A stretch of DNA of 55,432 nucleotides from an uncultured Anaerolineae bacterium (GTDB taxonomy: Bacteria; Chloroflexota; Anaerolineae; Anaerolineales; Villigracilaceae): positions 1-55,432 of the forward strand of contig CAIVSQ010000011.1 in assembly GCA_903908605.1 (NCBI GenBank). The letters are read 5' to 3'. The stretch's first letter is position 1; each line of letters starts with the position of its first letter. This document shows, in pieces, positions 30,864-40,056 of this stretch. The notes beneath the pieces are model-generated. The model did not search any database. It was not told the origin of the DNA and was given only the letters and a program-made list of their open reading frames with translations. The position numbers and the translations under genes were made by a program.

Positions 30864-31465
30864 TCTTCGGCCGAATGCAAGCCAATGGCGCGGATGAATT
30901 CGACTGTCATGCGCCCGGTGACCCCCCAGAGCAGTTCCCCATCGTAAGGAAAATAGACGACCACCGAACGATTGGTTTCGCGGCGGATGAACTCCTGCCA
31001 GTTGTCGCGCGCGGCCAACCATTGCAGTGGGATGGTGAAGACGCGGCTGACCTCGATGGTGTGGACGCGGAAGGCATAAGGCCAGGGGATGACTGCCACG
31101 ATTGGGGTGACCAGAAAATTGCTGACGGTCCGCATATTCCCCAGCCGGCCGAGGATGCGGGCATCACTGCGGCGCAGGCCGATTTCCTCTTCTGCCTCAC
31201 GCAGGGCAGTGTCCTCGGGGCTGACATCGTCGGGGTCGGTGGCACCACCTGGGAAGGAGACCTGGCCCTTGTGATGCTCGACCCTATCGGTACGGCGGGT
31301 GAAGAGCACCTGCCAGTCTCCATCGGCCCAGGCCAGGGGAACCATAACCGCCGCGGGGCGCGGCGGTTTACCCGCAAATTGCGGGAACGGTTCTTCATGA
31401 AAGGAGCGGTGCCGGGCCAATTCCAAGCGGGCACTGATCTCGGCTTCGGTGATTGGGTGGGACAT
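30860..31465 (-). CDS. CoA-pyrophosphatase-type Nudix hydrolase
   Basis: Hydrolyses X-linked nucleoside diphosphates, in this subfamily (NudL/YeaB) CoA to phosphopantetheine and 3',5'-ADP. The subfamily pattern SFPGG-x-x-D-x-x-D is followed by TALREAEEEIGL, the catalytic Nudix helix. RPAAVMVPL and the HKGQV stretch before it also match. ATG 31465 gives 201 residues and sits 7 bases after the trmI stop; the frame further upstream only re-reads the trmI tail. Last gene of the six-gene minus-strand run. Confidence 0.9.
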   Translation of the reverse strand: MSHPITEAEISARLELARHRSFHEEPFPQFAGKPPRPAAVMVPLAWADGDWQVLFTRRTDRVEHHKGQVSFPGGATDPDDVSPEDTALREAEEEIGLRRSDARILGRLGNMRTVSNFLVTPIVAVIPWPYAFRVHTIEVSRVFTIPLQWLAARDNWQEFIRRETNRSVVVYFPYDGELLWGVTGRMTVEFIRAIGLHSAED

Positions 31466-31472
31466 CCCCGAT

Positions 31473-32414
31473 TTATTCCTCTGCAGTTTCCACTTCGGTT
31501 TCAGCTTCAAGCGCTTCCACGTCAGGCGCTTCCACGTCGGCGCCGGCATCAGCGGCTTTCTTGTCTTTTTTGAGCTTGCTGATCATGCCAACTTCTTCCA
31601 GCAGTTCCAACGCGCGCGGGTCTTCGCTTGGTTCGATGCGTCGAGCAAATACCAGGAAGCCGGTGTGGGCCACCATGCGGTCAGTTGGGCGCAGCCGGCT
31701 GGGCTCGGTTTTGTAGTAGCGCAGCAGTACTTCGCACATCTCAATGAAGGCGAACTTATTACGCTGCAAGGCGTGCAGCAATTTTTCAACCTGGTTGTAG
31801 GTGGGGATCAGTGAGCAGAAGAAACCACCCGGCTTGAGTGCGCCGCGCACCTGCTCGATGTAGTCGTAAGGGTTGGGGACATCCAGGAAGAAGAAATCCG
31901 CATCGGTCTCATCCAGCCCTTCGGCGATATCCTTGAGTTTGAACTCCACACGTGATTCCAGACCCAGGCGGGTGAGGTTTTTCATGGCCAGTTTCTGGAA
32001 TTCTGGACGGCGTTCGTATGAGATGACCTTGCCTTCGGGGCCGACGGTATGGGCCAGGGCGATGGTCATCGAGCCGGAACCGGTGCCCGCTTCAATCACA
32101 CGCTGACCCGGGCCGATACCGGTGGTGACCAGGATGAAACCGATCTCCTTGGGGTAGAGGATCTGCGTGTTACGCGGAAGGTTGGTGAGAATATCGCCCA
32201 GCATGGGTTGCAGCAGGAAAAAAGGGCTGCCCATGTGGCTGAAGATCTGAGAACCCCAGGGCAAGCCGATCAGGTCGTCATGTTTGACGATGCCGCGGTG
32301 GGTGTGCATCTCACCGGCAGGGGTGAGGGTGAAGATGAAGTGCTTGTGGCGCAAGCCAACAAGCTGGACGATATCGCCCGCGAGCGCGTGAGTGGTGGTC
32401 AGATTCCAGGGCAT
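31473..32414 (-). CDS. trmI: tRNA (adenine-58-N1)-methyltransferase
   Basis: Makes m1A58 in the T-loop of tRNAs. N-terminal beta domain with H-x-x-H-DLIG and PKEIGFIL, then a class I SAM domain (VIEAGTGSGSMTIALA, YERR, FLDVPNPYDYI) and IPTYNQVEKLL. 313 residues, longer than many bacterial TrmI because of an acidic tail of about 45 residues made of repeated V/D-E-A units. The DNA there contains a short tandem repeat (GCGCTTCCACGTC twice, about 31507-31534), so the tail may vary in length. Confidence 0.95.
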   Translation of the reverse strand: MPWNLTTTHALAGDIVQLVGLRHKHFIFTLTPAGEMHTHRGIVKHDDLIGLPWGSQIFSHMGSPFFLLQPMLGDILTNLPRNTQILYPKEIGFILVTTGIGPGQRVIEAGTGSGSMTIALAHTVGPEGKVISYERRPEFQKLAMKNLTRLGLESRVEFKLKDIAEGLDETDADFFFLDVPNPYDYIEQVRGALKPGGFFCSLIPTYNQVEKLLHALQRNKFAFIEMCEVLLRYYKTEPSRLRPTDRMVAHTGFLVFARRIEPSEDPRALELLEEVGMISKLKKDKKAADAGADVEAPDVEALEAETEVETAEE

Positions 32415-32448
32415 GATTTCTTTCTTGAAATTTAGGTGGTATCTTCGC

Positions 32449-34359
32449 TCAGGGTTTCAGCAACCTGGTGAAGAAATCGGTGATGGCGTTATAGCAGGTA
32501 ACGCGGTTTTCATACTTAAGTACATCGTGGCCTTCATCTTCAAAGACGAGCAGCTCGATCTCCTTGCCAGCTTCGCGCAGGTTTTTAACCAGGTCTTCCG
32601 ATTCGGCAGCGACGACACGCGGGTCGTTACGGCCCTGGATCACCAGCATCGGGCAGCCCATCTGGCCCAGGTAAGTCTTGGGCGAGCGATCAATCAGGAA
32701 TTGGCGTTCACTGGCTTTTTCGGGGTCTCCGAGCGCTATCTTGAAATAAGGCTTCCAGGTTTCGGGGATGCGTTCGCTGAATGTCAGCAGGTCGTAAGGC
32801 CCAAACATATCACAGGCGGCCTTCCACAAGCCGGTATGCATACCCGCCTGGATGAGAGTCATGTAGCCACCATAGGAACGGCCCACCACGGCGGCACGGG
32901 TCACATCCAGGCGCGGGTCTTTGGGCAGTACCTCACTCATGGCATGCACGTGGTCCAGGCGATCTTGCCCGCCCCAATCGCGGTCGACATGCTTGGTATA
33001 GGAGAGGCCATAACCGGTGGAACCGCGCGCGTTGGGTACGAAGACCGCGAAGCCGCGCAAGGTGAGAAATTGGATCAGTGGCATAGAAAACCAGGTGAAA
33101 TCAGGACGTTCCTGGCCCTGGGGGCCACCGTGGATGTAATAAACCAGTGGTCGAGCTCCCTGGTAACCGAGGGCAGGCGCAGGCATGTAGAGACGCGCTG
33201 AGACGCGCAGCCCATCAAATGAGACAAACGAGGCGTCCTCGCCAGTTGAGAGTTGTTCTGTAGAAATGCCCAGCACTTTTTCGTTGGTGTGCAGCACGAT
33301 AAAATCACGTTTTTTCTTTTCGATGCTGTAGATCTGGCAGGGTGAGACCGCTGTGGAGAAGGTGGCGGTGAAGACATCCATCGATTTGTTGTAATCCAGG
33401 TGCTCCAACACGCCAGCTTCCAGCGGAAAGTCGCCGATGACGGTGTGCTTGAGCTTGAGGGTCATTTCTGCTTCGTCAAACTTGCCGTCATAGACCAGTG
33501 AGCAGCCATCTATGTTGTAGGAAACAGCGTAGCGTTCTTTATAGAGGTGGGCGATGCCGGTCATTTCACCCACACCGGTGTGGTGAATGCCAGTGACGCT
33601 GACGGGCAGCATCGTGCCGGGTTGGTCCAAGGGAATGTAACCGAGTGAATAGGTGTCCTCGAAGACCGAGGAGGTGACCAGAACCCCCAGCCCGCTTTGC
33701 GTCAATTCAGCAGCGCCCATTCCATTGAGCAGTACAACTTCACCTTTTTTGCGGCTGGCGAGTGGTTTGCCATACAGGACGGTCTTTTTACGGTTTTCCA
33801 GCAGGTAGAGCACACTATCGCCGACCGTATAACCATCTGCCAGCAGCAGGCGGGTGTGATCGGCGTTGTAGGCCACCGGGTAAGCCCCCCATTTTGATTC
33901 TGCCAGGCGGGTTAGTTTGTTGGAGGCCAGGTCGCCGCGGTAGGTTTCGCTGATGGGCTTATCACGCCGTTCGGCCGAGAAGTAGACCAGGTCTTGTTCG
34001 ATGTCATGGAGGGCCAGGTGCACGCGGTGATTAACCAAATGATTGTCAAAGGCGGGTTCCGGAAAGCCACCCTCAATCGGGATCAGCATGGGTTGGTAAT
34101 TTTCATCCCCGTTGTTGTCGATCATCACGAGGATCTGGCCGAGATTGGGGAATACACAAAAAGAATGCCCGCCAATCAGCTCGGGGTTTTGCAGCGAAAT
34201 ATTGGAAGGCAGGAGTGGTTCAGGTACGCTGCCGCCGTAGTTCATACAGTACAGGCTCAGGTGGCCTGAGAGGTTGCTGATAAAGTAGATTGTGTCGCCC
34301 ACCAGTTGTGGGGCTAAAAACAGTCTTGCCGAGAGAAATGATTCTATACGTGGAGACAT
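32449..34359 (-). CDS. S9 family prolyl oligopeptidase-like serine peptidase
   Basis: Beta-propeller N-terminal region (about residues 1-380) followed by an alpha/beta hydrolase domain. Catalytic Ser495 in GRSYGGYM, Asp in QGRNDPRV, His in EDEGHD. HGGPQGQERPDF and NARGSTGYG are typical of acylaminoacyl peptidase/DPP-type S9 enzymes. No signal peptide is seen, so it is probably cytoplasmic. ATG 34359 with AAGGAT 7 bases upstream gives 636 residues; the frame to 34419 adds 20 residues without support. It sits within a tRNA-modification gene run. Confidence 0.93.
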   Translation of the reverse strand: MSPRIESFLSARLFLAPQLVGDTIYFISNLSGHLSLYCMNYGGSVPEPLLPSNISLQNPELIGGHSFCVFPNLGQILVMIDNNGDENYQPMLIPIEGGFPEPAFDNHLVNHRVHLALHDIEQDLVYFSAERRDKPISETYRGDLASNKLTRLAESKWGAYPVAYNADHTRLLLADGYTVGDSVLYLLENRKKTVLYGKPLASRKKGEVVLLNGMGAAELTQSGLGVLVTSSVFEDTYSLGYIPLDQPGTMLPVSVTGIHHTGVGEMTGIAHLYKERYAVSYNIDGCSLVYDGKFDEAEMTLKLKHTVIGDFPLEAGVLEHLDYNKSMDVFTATFSTAVSPCQIYSIEKKKRDFIVLHTNEKVLGISTEQLSTGEDASFVSFDGLRVSARLYMPAPALGYQGARPLVYYIHGGPQGQERPDFTWFSMPLIQFLTLRGFAVFVPNARGSTGYGLSYTKHVDRDWGGQDRLDHVHAMSEVLPKDPRLDVTRAAVVGRSYGGYMTLIQAGMHTGLWKAACDMFGPYDLLTFSERIPETWKPYFKIALGDPEKASERQFLIDRSPKTYLGQMGCPMLVIQGRNDPRVVAAESEDLVKNLREAGKEIELLVFEDEGHDVLKYENRVTCYNAITDFFTRLLKP

Positions 34360-34433
34360 ACTTGATCCTTTCCTTGGATAAGGTTCCGATAAGAGACGAT
34401 GTGTAAACAATCTTACCACAGCGAGTTGGCTGC

Positions 34434-34709
34434 TTATTTCTCCCTGGCGGCAGTCAGCAGGCCGGCGAGCAGTTCACCCACCATCAGGAAGGCGATACTG
34501 AAGAGCGAGCCCATCCCGGCGTTCAACACTCCGACGGACAGGAATGACCAGCCGCTGTTGTAGGCGACGGTATCCCCAATCCAAAAGCCGGCCAGGGATA
34601 GCAGCAGGAAGCTGATCAAGCGCCGGGTGGAACCGCCGCGCAGAAAGTGGAAGATTGCGCCCCAAAAAATGGCCAGCAGGACGCCAAAGAGGATGGTGGG
34701 TATGGGCAT
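34434..34709 (-). CDS. Small integral membrane protein (91 aa), hypothetical
   Basis: Not recognised. Three hydrophobic segments (about residues 4-23, 30-50 and 58-84) separated by a basic loop (RGGSTRRL) and a polar loop, ending in basic AAREK. AGGAG lies 7 bases before the ATG. It begins 9 bases after mnmA on the same strand, so it is probably cotranscribed. No motif suggests a function. Confidence 0.8.
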   Translation of the reverse strand: MPIPTILFGVLLAIFWGAIFHFLRGGSTRRLISFLLLSLAGFWIGDTVAYNSGWSFLSVGVLNAGMGSLFSIAFLMVGELLAGLLTAAREK

Positions 34710-34718
34710 GTGGAACTC

Positions 34719-35792
34719 CTATCTTGTTTGTGTAATAATGCCCCCGCCCAGGACGAGATCGTCTTCATAGAAGACGGCCGCCTGCCCAGGGGTCAGGTCG
34801 CGTTGTGGACTTTCAAAGTGTACGCTAACATGCGTGCTTCCCTCCAACGGTTGGACCAGCGCGGGGGCGGGGGCTGCGGTGTAACGGGTCTTGACCATGG
34901 CGCGGAAGCCCGTGGAGGGGGTATGACCGTTGGTCCAGTTCACATTGATGGCCAGCAGTTCACTTTGCCCGAGGTCAGATGCGCCCCCCACAACCAGGCG
35001 GTTGCTGGCGGCTTCACGTCCGAGTACATAGAGCGGCTCGGGTGAGGTCAACCCGAGACCCTTGCGTTGACCGATGGTGTAATTCGGCAGCCCGCTGTGC
35101 TGACCGAGTACGTTGCCGGCGCGGTCGACGATTTCGCCAGGGGTGAGCATTTGTGGGCCGTGGCGCTGCAGAAAGCCGCGATAATCTTCACCCGCCAGGA
35201 AACACAGATCCTGGCTGTCGGGCCGGCGAGCCACTGATAGACCCAGGTCTTCGGCGATGGCACGGATTTGAGGCTTGGTGAAATCACCGATCGGGAAGAG
35301 CGCGTGAGCCAGTTTTTCCTGGGTGAGCACATGCAGCACGTAAGACTGATCCTTGGCCGGATCAATTCCCTTTAACAGCAGTTGCCGGCCATCTTCGGCC
35401 ACCTGTTTGCGGACATAATGCCCGGTGGCCATAAATTCTGCGCCGAGTGCCAGGGCGTGTTTGAGTAGGAACTCCCAGCGAATTTGGCGGTTGCATACCA
35501 GGCAGGGGTTGGGGGTTTGCCCGTTGGCGTAGCCATCCAGGAAGGCTGAGACGACTGTATTGTGAAAGACTTCGCGACCATCCACCACGTAAAAGGGAAT
35601 TTCAAGGCGGGCGGCGACCCGGCGGGCCTGGGCCATGGCATCGGGGGTACAGCAGCGGTTGGAATTTTCTTTTCCAGGTTCACTCCACAGGCGCAGCATC
35701 ATACCAGTTACCTCGTAGCCCTGCTTTTGCAGCAGGGCCGCGGCGACTGAGCTATCGACCCCGCCCGACATGGCGATTACCACTTTGGTCAT
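34719..35792 (-). CDS. mnmA: tRNA-specific 2-thiouridylase
   Basis: Forms s2U34 of Glu, Gln and Lys tRNAs using persulfide sulfur. PP-loop SGGVDSS (residues 9-15), catalytic Cys97 in NPCLVCN and Cys197 in DLCFLAG, matching the Cys pair of E. coli MnmA. The family central and C-terminal beta-barrel domains are present (GQRKGLG, PLYVLG). 357 residues. It follows a cysteine desulfurase gene by 20 bases, an obvious sulfur donor. Confidence 0.97.
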   Translation of the reverse strand: MTKVVIAMSGGVDSSVAAALLQKQGYEVTGMMLRLWSEPGKENSNRCCTPDAMAQARRVAARLEIPFYVVDGREVFHNTVVSAFLDGYANGQTPNPCLVCNRQIRWEFLLKHALALGAEFMATGHYVRKQVAEDGRQLLLKGIDPAKDQSYVLHVLTQEKLAHALFPIGDFTKPQIRAIAEDLGLSVARRPDSQDLCFLAGEDYRGFLQRHGPQMLTPGEIVDRAGNVLGQHSGLPNYTIGQRKGLGLTSPEPLYVLGREAASNRLVVGGASDLGQSELLAINVNWTNGHTPSTGFRAMVKTRYTAAPAPALVQPLEGSTHVSVHFESPQRDLTPGQAAVFYEDDLVLGGGIITQTR

Positions 35793-35812
35793 TGTTTCTT
35801 TACTCCGTCTTT

Positions 35813-36970
35813 TTAAGCATGCAGACTGCGGGCCTGGGTGACCAGGTTGGGCAGGGTGTGCAGAAAATCATCAATATGAGCCGGGGTGCTGCCAGACCCG
35901 AGGGTAATGCGCAGCGAACCCAGGCCCCATTCGCGCTCCAGGCCGAGAGCGGTCATGACCTCGCTTGGCTCAGGGCTGCCTGTTTTGCAGGCTGAGCCTG
36001 AAGAGCAGGCGAATCCGGCCGCATCCAGCAGGGCCAAAAGCAGGTTGCCATCCACGCCTTGGAAAACAAAACTTGCATGTTGGGGCAGGCGCATACTGGG
36101 GTGACCGGTCAGGCGCGCGGCGGGGATATTCTCCAGGACGGCGCCGATCAGGTGGTCGCGCAGTGGTCGCAGGGCTGCGGCACGGGCTTCGCGCTCTATA
36201 TATGCCAGGTGCAAGGCCTCGGCGAAACCGACGATATAAGGTACGTTTTGCGTGCCGGCGCGCAGGCCAAATTCTTGCCCGCCACCTGTCTGGCTGGGGA
36301 TGAGTGGGGTGCCTTTGCGGACATAGAGCGCGCCCACCCCTTTGGGCCCATAGAATTTATGCCCGCCCAGCGAGAGCAGGTCCACACCCAGCTCGTTGAC
36401 ATTGACGGGCAGGTAGGCGGCCGCCTGGACTGCATCGGTGTGCAGCAGCACACCCTTGCGCCGGCAAATCGCGGCGATCTCGCGGATGGGGTTGATGGTG
36501 CCGATCTCATTATTGGCGTACATGACCGAGACCAGTGCACTGTCATCACAGAGAGCCTGTTCCACCACATCTGGAGTGACCATGCCGTGTTCGTCCATCG
36601 CCAGCCATTCCACCTGGAAACCGTGAAATTTTTCAAGCTGCTCGGCGGTCTTGCTAACGGCGTGATGCTCGCCGTGTGAAGTCAGAATCCAGGTGGCACC
36701 TTTTTTCTGGCGCATGGCCAGGGCGGCCCCACGCAGGGCAAGGTTATCCGATTCGGAGCCGCAGGAAGTGAAGATGATTTCGTCCGCTCCGCAGCCCAAC
36801 ACCCCGGCGACGGTTTCGCGCGCGTTTTCCACGGCCGCTTCGGCTTGTTGGCCATAGTGGTGAATGGAAGAGGGATTGCCGAAGGCTTGTTTGAAAAATG
36901 GCAACATCACGTCCAGGACGCGCTGGTCAACGGGCGTAGTGGCGGCATAGTCAAGGTAAATTTTGTGCAT
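35813..36970 (-). CDS. Cysteine desulfurase (IscS/NifS family)
   Basis: PLP enzyme that takes sulfur from cysteine as an enzyme-bound persulfide. Lys205 (GGHKFYGPKG) binds PLP; the catalytic Cys328 lies in SSGSACKTG. The N-terminus YLDYAATTPV and HTDA (Asp for the pyridine nitrogen) are typical. ATG 36970 with AGGAT 5-7 bases upstream gives 385 residues; a GTG six codons earlier lacks a ribosome binding site. Adjacent mnmA suggests the tRNA-thiolation branch, though it may also serve Fe-S assembly. No iscU is adjacent. Confidence 0.95.
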   Translation of the reverse strand: MHKIYLDYAATTPVDQRVLDVMLPFFKQAFGNPSSIHHYGQQAEAAVENARETVAGVLGCGADEIIFTSCGSESDNLALRGAALAMRQKKGATWILTSHGEHHAVSKTAEQLEKFHGFQVEWLAMDEHGMVTPDVVEQALCDDSALVSVMYANNEIGTINPIREIAAICRRKGVLLHTDAVQAAAYLPVNVNELGVDLLSLGGHKFYGPKGVGALYVRKGTPLIPSQTGGGQEFGLRAGTQNVPYIVGFAEALHLAYIEREARAAALRPLRDHLIGAVLENIPAARLTGHPSMRLPQHASFVFQGVDGNLLLALLDAAGFACSSGSACKTGSPEPSEVMTALGLEREWGLGSLRITLGSGSTPAHIDDFLHTLPNLVTQARSLHA

Positions 36971-37023
36971 GGGTATCCTATCAATCACTTGTTGTCAGTT
37001 GATTATACCTGTGCTTTCTACAC

Positions 37024-37029
37024 TATAAT
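37024..37029 (+). promoter_or_regulatory. -10 box implying a leaderless mRNA for the methyltransferase gene
   Basis: A perfect TATAAT ends 7 bases before the ATG at 37037, with no Shine-Dalgarno between. TTGATT at 36999-37004 is a possible -35 at a long 19-base spacing. Confidence 0.5.
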
Positions 37030-37036
37030 GATAAGC

Positions 37037-38185
37037 ATGAATTCATTCTTTGTAGTAACTACTCCCGGTCTAGAGCTGCTCGCCGCGCAAGAACTGCGCC
37101 AGTTGGAAATTTCTCCCACGTTGGAAGCGGGCGGTGTGAGTTTCAAGGCGGATGATGAAGGGCTTTACCGCGCTAACTTACACCTGCGAACTGCCAGCCG
37201 TATCCTGGCGCGCCTGGGCCAGTTTTTTTACGCCACCACCTTTAGCGAGCTGCGTGAGAAAGCCGCGCGCCTGCCATGGGATCGCTTTATTACGGCCGGG
37301 CAGCCGGTCTCCATTCGTGTCACCTGCCACAAGTCCAAGTTGATCCATTCAGACGCGGTGGCTGAGCGCATTGCTGGCGCGATCTATGACCGCATGGGCA
37401 AAGAATCGCCCGTGACCCGCGCGCATGCCGATGAACAACCCGGCAGCGGCCTGGTTGGTAACCCCGGACAACTGGTTGTGGTGCGGGTCGTAAATGACCA
37501 GGTGACGGTCAGCATTGATTCTTCTGGTGAGCTGCTGCACCGGCGCGGTTACCGCCAGGCGGTGGCCAAGGCCCCATTGCGCGAAACGCTGGCGGCTGGT
37601 CTGCTGCTGGCTGCCGGCTGGGATGCACGCTCGCCGCTGACCGATCCATTCTGTGGCTCAGGTACGATCGCAATCGAGGCTGCCATGATGGCACTTGGCA
37701 TTCCACCTGGAATGAAGCGCAAATTTGCCTTTATGGACTGGCCCTCTTATGATGAGAATCGCTGGCAGGCACTGCTGGCAGCGTCCAAGCCGGGTATGAC
37801 GGTTGAACTGCCCATTTACGCCTCCGATCGTGATGCAGGGGCGATGCAGATGGCGCGCGAGAACGCGGCAAGGGCTGGGGTGGAAGCCGCCATCCACTTT
37901 GACTGCCAGGCAGTTTCGGCTATTAAACCTCCGGCCGGGCCTGGCTGGGTGGTGACCAATCCGCCTTACGGATTGCGCGTAGGTGAAGGTCGCGATTTGC
38001 GCAACCTGTATGCCCAGTTTGGGAACGTGCTGCGTGCGCACTGCCCAGGTTGGCAGGTAGCGGTATTGTGCAGCGACCTGATGTTGCTCGGTCACACCGG
38101 GCTGGGGCTGGATGCATCATTCATGACCTTGAATGGTGGTATCAACGTGCGCCTGGGCCGTGGACGTGTGCCGGGAGTGGCGTAA
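37037..38185 (+). CDS. THUMP-domain class I RNA methyltransferase (RlmL/YpsC type)
   Basis: N-terminal THUMP-type RNA-binding region (residues about 1-160, TTPGLELLAAQEL and LHLRTASRI), then a Rossmann methyltransferase with DPFCGSGTIAIEAA, an acidic SAM ribose contact (ASDRDAGA) and catalytic NPPYGLR. This is the 23S rRNA G2445 N2-methyltransferase family; the target in this organism is inferred. 382 residues from ATG 37037. An ATG at 37028 is also in frame but overlaps the -10 box, and the longer frame from 36845 runs through the divergent desulfurase gene. Confidence 0.93.
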   Translation: MNSFFVVTTPGLELLAAQELRQLEISPTLEAGGVSFKADDEGLYRANLHLRTASRILARLGQFFYATTFSELREKAARLPWDRFITAGQPVSIRVTCHKSKLIHSDAVAERIAGAIYDRMGKESPVTRAHADEQPGSGLVGNPGQLVVVRVVNDQVTVSIDSSGELLHRRGYRQAVAKAPLRETLAAGLLLAAGWDARSPLTDPFCGSGTIAIEAAMMALGIPPGMKRKFAFMDWPSYDENRWQALLAASKPGMTVELPIYASDRDAGAMQMARENAARAGVEAAIHFDCQAVSAIKPPAGPGWVVTNPPYGLRVGEGRDLRNLYAQFGNVLRAHCPGWQVAVLCSDLMLLGHTGLGLDASFMTLNGGINVRLGRGRVPGVA

Positions 38186-38218
38186 CAGCAGAGCCGAACC
38201 ATTTTGAACAGGGCGGCG

Positions 38219-39136
38219 ATGAGGACCTTATTTTCTTTTTGGGTTTTTTCCCTGGTGGCAGGCTTGTTTTTACAGGCTTGCACCAGTCCCATTAAGCCAG
38301 TGCCAACCCCAACCAGTTCGGTCGTATTTGTGCTGTCGACTGCAGCACGGGTACCCACACAAATTCCAACTGCCACCCCACACAGCACAGCCACGCCGAC
38401 CTTGATCGCATCGCCGACCATGTTGGCGACGGCAACCGAGACGATTACCGTGACGCCCACTCCCGGCCCAATTTGGGGCACCCCGGCGAGTTTGATGCTG
38501 CACCGTAAAAATGACCAGTTTGACACGGTCCAATTCCTGCGTGAGTTTATCGGTCTGCTACAGAAAAGTGGTGCGCGCGTGCTGACCTACCGGACCCTGG
38601 CGGGCCAGCCGGTGGTGGGTACCAGCCGGCCGTTTATCATCAGCATAGATGATATTTACCTGCGCTACCCGATCGATCCGAGCGTGCTGGAGATGATCGG
38701 GTTACTGCGTGAGGCTGGTTACCCGGCTGTCCTGGGGGTGGTGACGGAAGGGGATTACCCTTATCCGGAAACTGTGGCAACCCTGATGGCGCTGCAAGAC
38801 CTGGGATGGGAAATTGCCAGCCATTCGGACTTGCACCATAACCTGGCGAGTATGGAGAAAGTCGCGCCAAAATCCATTTTCCCCGAGATACGCACCAGCC
38901 TGGATAAGTTGGAGAGTGCCTTGGGCCGCCGCCCGATTACGCTGATTCTGCCGGAAGGGCAGATGACTCGTGGTGTTATGCAGCTGACGCGCACCGGTGT
39001 ATTGTGGGTGGTGGGGATTAGCGGGGGCAACCAGTATGATACCCGCCAGGCGTTTCGCTACGTTGGGCGCGAGGGACCGGATGGAGACGCGCGCACAACC
39101 TTTGAGATTATGCTCAAGCGTTTTGGACCAAAGTAG
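38219..39136 (+). CDS. Lipoprotein, polysaccharide deacetylase (NodB-like)
   Basis: Signal peptide (residues about 1-20) ends in the lipobox LQAC, so the mature protein would be lipid-anchored outside the membrane. A Thr/Pro/Ala-rich linker of about 60 residues follows, then a NodB-like fold: ISIDDIYL carries the catalytic/metal Asp pair and SHSDLHHNL resembles the H-x3-H metal motif. The second half is short and its conserved motifs are weak. ATG 38219 with AGGG upstream is preferred to the TTG at 38204. 305 residues. It probably acts on a cell-surface polysaccharide. Confidence 0.82.
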   Translation: MRTLFSFWVFSLVAGLFLQACTSPIKPVPTPTSSVVFVLSTAARVPTQIPTATPHSTATPTLIASPTMLATATETITVTPTPGPIWGTPASLMLHRKNDQFDTVQFLREFIGLLQKSGARVLTYRTLAGQPVVGTSRPFIISIDDIYLRYPIDPSVLEMIGLLREAGYPAVLGVVTEGDYPYPETVATLMALQDLGWEIASHSDLHHNLASMEKVAPKSIFPEIRTSLDKLESALGRRPITLILPEGQMTRGVMQLTRTGVLWVVGISGGNQYDTRQAFRYVGREGPDGDARTTFEIMLKRFGPK

Positions 39137-39268
39137 CCATAAGAACATTTTTGTCAGTGAAAATTGGGGGGTCTGGGCGCACAACTCGCTTTCCATATTG
39201 AGGGCGGTTGGCGTACAATTCGGGCACAGAAATCTGTGTTAAAAAAATTGATGATCCCAGGAGAATCC

Positions 39269-40033
39269 ATGAGCAAAGTGATTGTGATCACCGGTGCGAG
39301 TGCCGGCATTGGCGCGCAGTTGGCCCGGCAGTTGGCAGCGCGTGGAGATTATTTGATGCTTGGCGCACGCAGTGCAAAAGAATTGAACCAATTGGCGCGG
39401 TCCTGCGGTCGGGATACATTTGCCTACACCACCGATGTGACCCGCCGGCAGGATGTCAACCGGCTGCGTGACGAGGCCTTGCGTACCTTTGACCATGTGG
39501 ATGTCTGGATTAATAATGCCGGGCGGGGGATTACCCGCAATGTGATGGAGCTGACCGACGCGGATATCGACGAAATGATCTCGGTCAACCTGAAATCTGC
39601 TTTATACGGCATTCAGGCGATTGTCCCGCATTTTCAGGAGCGCGGGCAGGGTCACCTGATCAACGTCTCTTCCATGTTAAGCCGCATCCCTTTCGCAGGT
39701 TTTCGTTCGGCCTACAGTGCTTCGAAGAGCGCGCTGAATACGCTGACAGCCAACCTGCGCATGGACTTGCGTGCAGACTTCCCGGGCATCCAGGTTTCGC
39801 TGGTGCTGCCAGGCGCGGTCTCAACCGGTTTCGCGGCCAATTCGCTGCACGCGCCTGAGGATGCTGCGGCCATGCAAGGCGCCCAAAGTGTCGAAGAGGT
39901 GGCCAATGCCATCATTGAACTGATCGATCAGCCGCGGGCCGAAATTTACACCAACCCGGAAGTTCAGCAACCCCAGGTGCGCAGCTATTACGAAGATGTG
40001 GCGGCTTTCGAGGACAGGCTGGCTGCGCGCTGA
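39269..40033 (+). CDS. Short-chain dehydrogenase/reductase
   Basis: Classical SDR. TGASAGIG (residues 8-15) binds the dinucleotide, NNAG lies at 82-85, and catalytic Tyr149 and Lys153 are in YSASK with Ser134/135 ahead. Arg34 after the second strand (LGARS) favours NADP(H). ATG 39269 with AGGAG 5-6 bases upstream gives 254 residues. Substrate unknown. A possible promoter (TTTCCA, 18 bases, TACAAT) lies 48-78 bases upstream. It ends at a strong hairpin. Confidence 0.93.
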   Translation: MSKVIVITGASAGIGAQLARQLAARGDYLMLGARSAKELNQLARSCGRDTFAYTTDVTRRQDVNRLRDEALRTFDHVDVWINNAGRGITRNVMELTDADIDEMISVNLKSALYGIQAIVPHFQERGQGHLINVSSMLSRIPFAGFRSAYSASKSALNTLTANLRMDLRADFPGIQVSLVLPGAVSTGFAANSLHAPEDAAAMQGAQSVEEVANAIIELIDQPRAEIYTNPEVQQPQVRSYYEDVAAFEDRLAAR

Positions 40034-40056
40034 AAAATTTTTTCCTCTGAAAATCA

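Noticed and set aside
36845-37036. N-terminal extension of the THUMP methyltransferase gene
   Set aside because: It runs antisense through the cysteine desulfurase start, has no family similarity, and a TATAAT lies just before the ATG at 37037.
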